The notes under the pieces: model-generated
Database searches by the model: none
Seen by the model: the letters and a program-made list of their open reading frames with translations, nothing else
Told to the model about the DNA's origin: nothing
Made by a program: the position numbers and the translations under genes
Part shown: positions 7,183-13,140 of the stretch, piece by piece
Layout: each line of letters begins with the position of its first letter
Numbering within the stretch: position 1 is the first letter of the stretch
DNA from: Pseudomonadota bacterium
GTDB taxonomy: Bacteria > Pseudomonadota > Alphaproteobacteria > Rhizobiales > Xanthobacteraceae
Length of the DNA stretch: 20,695 nt
Assembly: GCA_023404705.1 (NCBI GenBank)
Contig: JAEYAU010000195.1
Coordinates: 1-20,695 of the forward strand
Direction: 5' to 3'

Positions 7183-9063
7183 ATGCTGAAGCGACGCCCT
7201 TTGCTGGTGGAGATCCTGACGGCGGTCGGCCTGATCGCGGCGCCGTTCATCCTGCCCCATCTCGGCTTCACGCCGACGACTATGAACCGCATCCTGGTCT
7301 GGGGCCTGTTCGGTCTCGGCTTCGACATCCTGTTCGGCTTCACGGGCCTGCTCTCGTTCGGCCAGTCGGCCTTCTTCGGCACCGGCGGCATGTTCGCGGC
7401 CTACCTGCTCACCGAGGCGGGCTTTCCCTATGTGACGCTGGCGATCGTCCTCGGCATGGTCGCCGCGGCCGTCATCGGCTACCTGGTCGGACTGATCGCG
7501 CTGCGACGCACCGGCATCTATTTCGCCATGATCACGGTGGCGATCTCAGAGGTCTTCTACTTCGTCGAGTTCAATCCGCTCTCGGAATACACGGGCGGCG
7601 AGAACGGCCTGCCGGGCGTGCCGCCGCCGAGCCTCTTTCTCGGCTTCACCACGCTGCGCTTCGACACCGACTGGCTGATGTACTCGTTCCTCGCGTTCTG
7701 GTTCTTCGTCGGCATGGTGATCGCGATCCGCATCGTGCGTTCGCCGGTCGGCGCCGTGCTGCGCGCCATCCGCGATAATCCGACGCGCGCCGCCGCCGTC
7801 GGCCACAACATCCACGGCTACAAGCTCACCGCCTTCGTCGTCGCGGCCGCCTATGCGGGGTTCGCGGGCGGGCTGCTCGGCGTCATGCAGGGCTTCATGC
7901 CGCCCGACGCCTTCATGTTCGAGACCTCCGGTCAGCTCGTGATGCAGACCGCGATCGGCGGCGCCGGCACGCTGTTCGGCCCGCTCCTCGGCGCCACCGT
8001 CTGGCTCTATCTCAGCGACTTCCTGCAGACGACGCTGAATCTCGGCGCCACCTGGAAGCTGGTGCTCGGCGTCATCTTCGTATTGTTGGTCTGCTTCCTG
8101 CGCCGCGGCCTGATCGGCGCCCTCGAGGACCTCTATCGCCTCGCCACGCGCGGCAAGCGGAGCGAGCCCGCCGAGGACGACGCCGCGCCGGAAATGACTG
8201 CCGAGGAGGAGCAGAAGGCGGCCGCCGCCCGTCTCGCGCGCCAGCCCGCGATCGCGGCCATGCCGGCGCGCCATCGCGACACCGACCGCGCCAGCGGGCC
8301 GATCCTGCAGGCCAAGGGGCTCAGCAAGCGCTACGGCGGCCTCGCGGCCAACAGCGACATCGACTTCACGGTCGAGCACGGAGAGCTGCGCGGCATCATC
8401 GGCCCGAACGGCGCCGGCAAGACCACTTTCTTCAAGATGCTCACCTGCGAGGTGCCGCCCACCTCCGGCCAGATCCTGTTCGAAGGACAGGACATCACCG
8501 GCAAGACCGTCACCGAGGCCTGCCAGCTCGGGCTCACCAAGAGCTACCAGATCAATCAGCTGTTCAATCGCCTGACCGTGCGCGAGAACGTCACCATCGC
8601 GGCGCTCGCGGAGTTGCGCGGAAAGTTCCGGCTCGACATGTTCAAATCGCTCGCCCGCGTGCCGCATCTCGACGAGCGCGTCGCGCACACGCTGCAGCTC
8701 GTGAACCTGACCAGGCGCGCCGACATCCCGGTGTCGGACCTCGCCTATGGCGAGAAGCGCCGGCTCGAGATTGGCCTCGCGCTCGCGACCTCGCCGAGCC
8801 TGCTGCTGCTCGACGAGCCGCTCGCCGGCATGAGCCCGAGCGAGCGCGTCGAGACCGTGCGCCTGCTCAAGTCGATCGCGCGCGGCCGCACCATGATCAT
8901 CATCGACCACGACATGGACTCGCTGTTCGAGCTGGTCGAGCGCGTCACCGTTCTGCAAGAGGGCCGGGTGCTGGTCGAAGGCACGCCGGACGAGATCAAG
9001 GACAACAGCAAAGTGCAGGACGCCTATCTGGGCGGCGTGCACGGCGTGTTGGCAGCCGAATGA
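7183..9063 (+). CDS. fused LivM permease - LivG ATPase of a HAAT ABC transporter
   Basis: 626 aa, about the sum of a LivM permease and a LivG ATPase. Residues about 1-320 are the permease: GLFGLGFDILFGFTGLLSFGQSAFFG is the classic LivM block (its core motif is TGLLSFGQSAFFG), and AIGGAGTLFGPLLGA is the coupling loop. Residues about 320-370 form a charged, Ala/Glu-rich linker. The ATPase spans about 372-626, with Walker A GPNGAGKTT near 407, signature LAYGEKRRLEIGLAL and Walker B LLLLDEP near 541, followed by the H-loop IIIDHDMD. The signature has AYGE rather than SGGQ, which is normal for LivG. The open frame is continuous through the linker. Such fusions occur in other Rhizobiales. The stop overlaps the LivF start by 4 bases (ATGA). 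Confidence 0.93.
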   Translation: MLKRRPLLVEILTAVGLIAAPFILPHLGFTPTTMNRILVWGLFGLGFDILFGFTGLLSFGQSAFFGTGGMFAAYLLTEAGFPYVTLAIVLGMVAAAVIGYLVGLIALRRTGIYFAMITVAISEVFYFVEFNPLSEYTGGENGLPGVPPPSLFLGFTTLRFDTDWLMYSFLAFWFFVGMVIAIRIVRSPVGAVLRAIRDNPTRAAAVGHNIHGYKLTAFVVAAAYAGFAGGLLGVMQGFMPPDAFMFETSGQLVMQTAIGGAGTLFGPLLGATVWLYLSDFLQTTLNLGATWKLVLGVIFVLLVCFLRRGLIGALEDLYRLATRGKRSEPAEDDAAPEMTAEEEQKAAAARLARQPAIAAMPARHRDTDRASGPILQAKGLSKRYGGLAANSDIDFTVEHGELRGIIGPNGAGKTTFFKMLTCEVPPTSGQILFEGQDITGKTVTEACQLGLTKSYQINQLFNRLTVRENVTIAALAELRGKFRLDMFKSLARVPHLDERVAHTLQLVNLTRRADIPVSDLAYGEKRRLEIGLALATSPSLLLLDEPLAGMSPSERVETVRLLKSIARGRTMIIIDHDMDSLFELVERVTVLQEGRVLVEGTPDEIKDNSKVQDAYLGGVHGVLAAE

Positions 9064-9758
9064 GCCTTCTCGAAGTCACCGGTCTCAACAGCTACTACGG
9101 CGACAGCCACATCCTGTTCGACGTCGCGCTGCGCGTCGAGCGCAACGAGGTGGTGGCGCTGCTGGGCCGCAACGGCGCCGGCAAGAGCACGACCCTGAAG
9201 ACGCTGATGGGCGTGGTCGCCCCGCGCGAAGGCTCCATCGTGCTCGACGGCAAGGAGATCGCCGGCCTCAAGAGCCACGCGATCGCCCGCTGCGGCATGC
9301 AGCTCGTGCACGAGAACCGGCGCATCTTCGGCACGCTCAACGTCGAGGAGAACATCGTGCTCGCCGGCCTCACGGCCGACAACCGCTGGCCGCTTGATCG
9401 CATCTACGAGATGTTCCCGCGCCTGAAGGAGCGCCGCACCAGCCGCGGCACCGACCTCTCGGGCGGCGAGCAGCAGATGCTCGCGATCGCTCGCGCGCTC
9501 GTGCGCGATCCGAAGATCGTCCTCCTCGACGAGCCCTTCGAGGGCCTCGCCCCCGTGATCGTGCGCGACCTCGTCAAGGCCTGCCGCGATCTCGCCGACG
9601 CCGGCCAGACCATCGTCCTGGTGGAGCAGAACCTCGCCGCCGCGCTCACGCTGGCGCAGCGTGTCTACATCATCAACAACGGCCACATCGCGCACGAGGG
9701 GTCGAGCGCCGAGATCAGGGCGCAGCCGGACGTGCTGAAGCGGTATCTGGGCGTCTGA
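9060..9758 (+). CDS. livF: HAAT-family ABC transporter ATPase, LivF type
   Basis: 232 aa, the usual LivF length. Walker A GRNGAGKST is at residues 36-44, the Q-loop region CGMQLVHENRRIFGTLNVEEN has the LivF-typical 'NRRIF-x-x-L-T/N-V-x-E-N' form, the signature LSGGEQQMLAIARAL is at about 132-146 and Walker B IVLLDEPFEGLAP follows. The H-loop is VLVEQNL and the end is VLKRYLGV, as in the family. It forms the ATPase heterodimer with the LivG half of the preceding protein. Its start codon overlaps the stop of that gene by 4 bases, implying translational coupling. It is the last gene of the operon; a palindromic repeat pair follows within 10 bases. Confidence 0.95.
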   Translation: MSLLEVTGLNSYYGDSHILFDVALRVERNEVVALLGRNGAGKSTTLKTLMGVVAPREGSIVLDGKEIAGLKSHAIARCGMQLVHENRRIFGTLNVEENIVLAGLTADNRWPLDRIYEMFPRLKERRTSRGTDLSGGEQQMLAIARALVRDPKIVLLDEPFEGLAPVIVRDLVKACRDLADAGQTIVLVEQNLAAALTLAQRVYIINNGHIAHEGSSAEIRAQPDVLKRYLGV

Positions 9759-9766
9759 TCCACACC

Positions 9767-9854
9767 CCGTTCGTGCCCGCGCAAGCGGGCACCCAGGGGC
9801 GACACACACACACACCGCGGCCTCCTGGGTCCCCGCTTTCGCGGGGACGAGCGG
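9767..9854. repeat. two-armed palindromic repeat (REP/BIME-like) between convergent operons
   Basis: Two 31-bp arms (9767-9797 and 9824-9854) are inverted copies of each other, matching at 27 of 31 positions. Each arm is itself a hairpin: GTGCCCGC (9773-9780) / GCGGGCAC (9785-9792) and GTCCCCGC (9829-9836) / GCGGGGAC (9841-9848), each with a 4-nt loop. CCCAGG and CCTGGG join the arms. The spacer contains (AC)7 at 9802-9815. The layout fits a mobile intergenic palindrome of the kind common in Rhizobiales. It may also end transcription from both livF and garD. Confidence 0.75.
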
Positions 9855-9872
9855 AGATGCTTCTACGCAGCG

Positions 9873-11435
9873 CTACGTGATCGGCGCCGGATTGAACAGC
9901 GCCAGCTGATTGTGCAGCCCCCAGTGCTCCGTCCAGGTCTTGCGCCGGCCGCTGGCGATCTCGAGCATCGTGCGGAACAGCTCCCAGCCCATCTCCTCGA
10001 CGGTAGTCTCGCCGGTCGCGATGCGGCCCGTGTCGACGTCCATCAGGTCGTGCCAGCGCCGCGCCAGCTCGCTGCGGGTCGCCACCTTGATGACGGGCAC
10101 GGCGGCGAGTCCGTAGGGCGTGCCGCGGCCGGTCGTGAAGACGTGCAGGTTCATGCCGGCCGCGAGCTGCAGCGTGCCGCAGACGAAGTCGCTTGCGGGC
10201 GTCGCCGCGAACAGGAGACCCTTGCGGTCGGCGCGCTCGCCGGGCTTGACGACGCCGGCGATCGGCGCCGAGCCTGACTTCGCGATCGAGCCCATGGCCT
10301 TCTCGACGATGTTCGAGAGCCCGCCCTTCTTGTTGCCGGGCGTCGTGTTGGCGCTGCGATCGACGCCGCCGCGCGCCAGATAGCGGTCATACCAGTCGAG
10401 CTCGGCGATGATCTCGCGTGCAACAGTCTCGTCGGCGGCCCGTGCCGTGAGCTGCGCGATGCCGTCGCGCACCTCGGTGTTCTCCGAGAACATCACGGTC
10501 GCGCCGGCCCGCACCAGCAGGTCGCTCGCATAGCCGAGCGCCGGATTGGCCGTGATGCCCGAGAAGGCATCGGACCCGCCGCACTGCATGCCGACCACCA
10601 GGTCGGCGGCCGGGCAGGTGGTGCGCTGCCGGCGCGCGAGGCGCGCGAGATGCGTCTCCGCCGTCGCCATGATCGACGTGAGCATGGCCTCGAAGCCGAC
10701 ATTGGCTGGATCCTGCAGCCGCACCAGCCCGATCTCCGGGTCGGCGCTGTGCGCCGACAAGGGACCGAACAGCCGCTCGGGCTGCAGCTTCTCGCAGCCG
10801 AGGCTCACCACCATGGTCTCGCCGCCGAAGTTCGGGTTGCGGCTGATATTGTGCAGCGTGCGGATCGGGATCGGCGCGTCGGGCGCATCGATGGCGACGC
10901 CGCAGCCGTAGATGTGATCGAGCCCGACCACGCCGTCGACGCCCGGATATTTCGGCAGCAGCTCCCTGCGGATGCGCGCGACCGCGTGCTCGACGACGCC
11001 CGAGACGCATTGCACCGTGGTCGTGATCGCGAGCAGGTTGCGCGTGCCGACCGAGCCGTCGCGGTTGCGATAGCCCTCGAAGGTGTAGCCGTCCAGCGCC
11101 GGGCCGAGCGACGCGCGCCGCGTCGCCAGCGGCAGATCGTCGAGCCCCGGCGCCTCCGGCATCTCGAGGCGCTCCTCCTTCACCCAGCCGCCGGCCGGAA
11201 TGTCCTCGGCCGCAGTGCCGATGATGGTGTCATAGCGGCGCACCGCGTCGCCCTTGCGCAGCGGCACCAACGCGACCTTGTGCGCCTGGGGAATGTTTTC
11301 GGTGAGCTCCAGTCCGGCGTCGATGCGCGTGCCCGCCGCGAGACCGAGATCGTCGATCACGATCACGACATTGTCGGCCGGGTGAATCCGGATGACCCGG
11401 GGTGGCTGGCGCTCCGAGGCGGGTCGGTCGAGCAT
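9873..11435 (-). CDS. garD: galactarate dehydratase (EC 4.2.1.42)
   Basis: 520 aa, very close to the E. coli GarD length and alignable end to end from memory. Shared blocks include GYTFEGYRN-DGSVGT, LLPKYPGVDGVVGL, YGCGVAI, NPNFGGE, LGCEKLQPERL, VVGMQCGGSDAFSG, TANPALGYASDLLVR, GNKKGGL, VEKAMGSIAKSG, FVCGTLQLA, FTTGRGTPYGL and WGLHNQLALFNPAPIT. It has an N-terminal SAF domain (RVIRIHPADNVVIVIDDLG) followed by the UxaA/GarD catalytic region. It dehydrates meso-galactarate to 5-dehydro-4-deoxy-D-glucarate in hexarate catabolism; the family is iron dependent. The start has a strong AAGGAG at 11441-11446, 5 bases away. No other hexarate gene lies in the window, so it appears monocistronic. An AT-rich upstream island at 11541-11580 may hold its operator. 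Confidence 0.95.
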   Translation of the reverse strand: MLDRPASERQPPRVIRIHPADNVVIVIDDLGLAAGTRIDAGLELTENIPQAHKVALVPLRKGDAVRRYDTIIGTAAEDIPAGGWVKEERLEMPEAPGLDDLPLATRRASLGPALDGYTFEGYRNRDGSVGTRNLLAITTTVQCVSGVVEHAVARIRRELLPKYPGVDGVVGLDHIYGCGVAIDAPDAPIPIRTLHNISRNPNFGGETMVVSLGCEKLQPERLFGPLSAHSADPEIGLVRLQDPANVGFEAMLTSIMATAETHLARLARRQRTTCPAADLVVGMQCGGSDAFSGITANPALGYASDLLVRAGATVMFSENTEVRDGIAQLTARAADETVAREIIAELDWYDRYLARGGVDRSANTTPGNKKGGLSNIVEKAMGSIAKSGSAPIAGVVKPGERADRKGLLFAATPASDFVCGTLQLAAGMNLHVFTTGRGTPYGLAAVPVIKVATRSELARRWHDLMDVDTGRIATGETTVEEMGWELFRTMLEIASGRRKTWTEHWGLHNQLALFNPAPIT

Positions 11436-11540
11436 GGCGTCTCCTTATCGAGCCCCTGCGGTAGCACTCGCACGCTCGACTCGCCAGTCCGGCGGCTGCC
11501 GCGGTTCCTCCGGCACGGTGAGGCGCAGCGCGGCTCGAAA

Positions 11541-11580
11541 AAATTTTCCGTTTTCCGGAATATGCTATTGCGTTTTTCCG
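11541..11580. promoter_or_regulatory. AT-rich candidate operator/promoter region of garD
   Basis: A sharply AT-rich island about 105-145 bases upstream of garD carries TTTTCCG three times (11544-11550, 11551-11557, 11574-11580). The second copy is part of the palindrome TTCCGGAA (11553-11560). The second and third copies are 23 bases apart, about two helical turns. The regulator is unknown and no -35/-10 pair was convincing. Confidence 0.4.
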
Positions 11581-11600
11581 AAAGCCGTGCATACTCCTTC

Positions 11601-11653
11601 CGTCCCTGCTCACGAGGGACGTTCTCGGTGCCGCCGTCGACGGGAGCAGGGAC
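11601..11653. repeat. overlapping inverted repeats upstream of garD
   Basis: CGTCCCTGCTC (11601-11611) is perfectly complementary to GAGCAGGGACG (11643-11653). Its first seven bases can instead pair with AGGGACG (11615-11621). The two pairings exclude each other. Confidence 0.5.
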
Positions 11654-11707
11654 GCGGTCCTCCGGCCAGGCTGGCAGCCGGCCCGGGGCGGTTCGAAGCA
11701 ACAGCCA

Positions 11708-12006
11708 CTCCGACACAACGGTCGGAGCGCAGAAACCCTGCTGGGTCGACGAGCGCTGGGCGCTCGCGACCGACGCGCTGCTTCGACGCCGTGACGGTCA
11801 TGGGTCGCCCTAACGGGGGCACAGCGACCGGGAACCGCAGTGGAGCGCCGTGAGGCGCGCGGGCTCCGATCGCAAGGAGCCCGCCGGATGCGCCTCGCAA
11901 GCGCATCTTCGGCCGGGCTCGCACCCCGGCCCTGGTCCGCCTCGCAAGCGGGCCGCGCCGTCTCGGCGCTCCGCTCCCTCTTGGGGAGTTGCTCGCGTTA
12001 GCGAGC
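11708..12006. repeat. dense array of about eleven hairpins, no protein gene
   Basis: Successive self-complementary units occur at 11708-11727 (7 bp), 11751-11765 (6), 11807-11820 (4), 11845-11858 (5), 11859-11884 (9), 11887-11907 (7), 11911-11931 (7), 11934-11954 (7, one G-T), 11955-11969 (6), 11974-11988 (5) and 11991-12006 (6). From 11845 on they are separated by only 0-4 bases. Three neighbouring ones have 7-nt loops CTCGCAA, CTCGCAC and CTCGCAA, and the one before has GATCGCAA, while the stem sequences differ. Short ORFs through here look non-coding. The region could be a structured RNA or a cluster of palindromic repeats. Confidence 0.55.
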
Positions 12007-12058
12007 CGCGAGCAGACCTCCGGGCGCACGGCGTCGCGGAGATGAATGTGCTTTCTTC

Positions 12059-12211
12059 GTAGGGTGTGCTCGGCGTGCCGAAGAGTTCGCGATGTGCTCA
12101 TGCGCCGGATCAGCCGAGCGCACGCGTGCTGACCCGCCATACGCGTGCGCTCGGCGCGGGCGGGCTCAACGCTCCTCATCCTGCCGCACCGGCGCGCCGA
12201 GCACACCCTAC
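12059..12211. repeat. nested perfect inverted repeats, MITE/REP-like
   Basis: The outer arms GTAGGGTGTGCTCGGCG (12059-12075) and its exact complement (12195-12211) are 17 bp. Inside them, GCCGAGCGCACGCGT (12113-12127) and its exact complement (12141-12155) form a 15-bp stem with a 13-nt loop. The element is 153 bp and has no coding capacity. No clear target duplication flanks it. It resembles small palindromic elements spread in Rhizobiales genomes. Confidence 0.65.
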
Positions 12212-12216
12212 AGGGC

Positions 12217-12222
12217 TTGACC
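12217..12222 (+). promoter_or_regulatory. possible -35 box of tRNA-Arg(TCG)
   Basis: TTGACC begins 6 bases after the end of the nested repeat and 38 bases before the tRNA. No good -10 is seen near 12238-12244. Confidence 0.25.
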
Positions 12223-12254
12223 CGCGCGACGTGACATCCGAAAACCCCTTCACC

Positions 12255-12331
12255 GCGCCGGTAGCTCAGCTGGATAGAGCACCAGACTTCGAATCTGGGG
12301 GTCAGGGGTTCGAATCCTCTCCGGCGCACCA
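12255..12331 (+). tRNA. tRNA-Arg (anticodon TCG)
   Basis: A complete 77-nt cloverleaf. The acceptor stem GCGCCGG/CCGGCGC is perfect, the anticodon stem CCAGA/TCTGG carries loop CTTCGAA with anticodon TCG at 12289-12291, the T-loop is TTCGAAT and CCA is encoded at 12329-12331. It reads CGA and probably other CGN codons. It is 71/77 identical to tRNA-Arg(ACG) at 934-1010, and the acceptor change C6/G6 is compensated on the 3' side. folE starts 53 bases downstream on the same strand, with no intrinsic terminator between. Confidence 0.97.
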
Positions 12332-12384
12332 TCCTTCCTGCTTCGCTCTTCGAGCTTCGCAGGACGCGGCTCGGACACACACGC

Positions 12385-13062
12385 ATGGGCAAGCTGATCA
12401 AGATGGCGAACCGCAAGGCGGGCCGATCCAACAACAACAACAACAACCTCGCAAAGAAGATCGACCGGCCGACGCGCGCCGAGGCCGAAGGCGCGGTGCG
12501 CACGCTCATCCGCTGGGCCGGCGAGGATCCGGACCGCGAAGGCCTGCGTTCGACGCCGGCGCGCGTCGCGCGCGCGTATGAGGAGTGGTTCGCGGGCTAT
12601 GGCGAGAATCCGCGCGAGCTCCTGCAGCGCACCTTCGGCGAGGTCGCGGGCTATGACGAGATCGTGCTGCTGCGCGACATCCGTTTCCATTCGCACTGCG
12701 AGCATCATCTCGCCGCGATCTCGGGCCGCGTCCATGTCGGCTATCTGCCGCGCAACCGCGTCGTCGGCATCTCCAAGCTCGCGCGCGTCGTCGAGATCTA
12801 TGCGCGGCGCATGCAGATCCAGGAGCGCATGACGGCCGAGATCGCCAACACCGTGAACGAGGTGCTCAAGCCGCACGGCGTCGCCGTCGTGGTCGAGGCT
12901 TCGCACAGCTGCATGACCTCGCGCGGCGTCAACCGCGCGGGCTCGAGCATGGTGACGAGCCGCATGCTCGGCGTCTTCCGCGACCAGCCGCAGACGCGGC
13001 AGGAATTCCTCAGCGCCATCGGCCTGCACGGCAATGGCGGCGTGACCAATCCTTGCGGCTAG
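12385..13062 (+). CDS. folE: GTP cyclohydrolase I (EC 3.5.4.16)
   Basis: 225 aa. It converts GTP to 7,8-dihydroneopterin triphosphate, the entry step to tetrahydrofolate, in the cytoplasm. Zinc ligands are seen in HSHCEHH (Cys105, with adjacent His) and SHSCMTSRG (Cys176). Other family blocks are GLRSTPARVARAYEEWF, GRVHVGYLP, VVGISKLARVVEIYARR and QIQERMTAEIA. The N-terminal extension before TRAEAEGAVRTLIRW is low complexity and contains six Asn encoded by (AAC)6 (12430-12447). The start is uncertain: neither ATG 12385 nor ATG 12403 has a clear ribosome binding site, so the N-terminus could be up to 6 residues shorter. It lies 53 bases after tRNA-Arg(TCG) and may share its transcript. The type I enzyme makes folate, not H4MPT, precursors. 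Confidence 0.96.
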   Translation: MGKLIKMANRKAGRSNNNNNNLAKKIDRPTRAEAEGAVRTLIRWAGEDPDREGLRSTPARVARAYEEWFAGYGENPRELLQRTFGEVAGYDEIVLLRDIRFHSHCEHHLAAISGRVHVGYLPRNRVVGISKLARVVEIYARRMQIQERMTAEIANTVNEVLKPHGVAVVVEASHSCMTSRGVNRAGSSMVTSRMLGVFRDQPQTRQEFLSAIGLHGNGGVTNPCG

Positions 13063-13084
13063 CGGGATGCACAAGCGCATCAGC

Positions 13085-13109
13085 CCGAGAGCCGGGAGCG
13101 GGCTCTCGG
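13085..13109. terminator. hairpin between convergent folE and TonB receptor genes
   Basis: A perfect 9-bp stem CCGAGAGCC (13085-13093) / GGCTCTCGG (13101-13109) with a 7-nt loop. It is extended outward by CAG/CTG after one mismatch. No T-tract on either strand; it may end both transcripts. Confidence 0.5.
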
Positions 13110-13140
13110 ACTGACGCGCGCGCTGGGAGGTCGGCAGCGC

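Noticed and set aside
11708..12006. CRISPR array
   Set aside because: The repeated parts are only short loops (7 nt) with different stems; there is no constant repeat of 25-40 bases and no cas gene.
11850..12062. 70-codon plus-strand open frame across the hairpin array
   Set aside because: Its residues are low-complexity Arg/Pro/Ala produced by the palindromes; no recognisable domain and no ribosome binding site.
934..12331. Integrated genomic island bounded by the two tRNA-Arg genes
   Set aside because: No integrase, phage or transfer gene lies between them, the genes are ordinary for the chromosome, and the repeated segments are complete tRNAs rather than att fragments.
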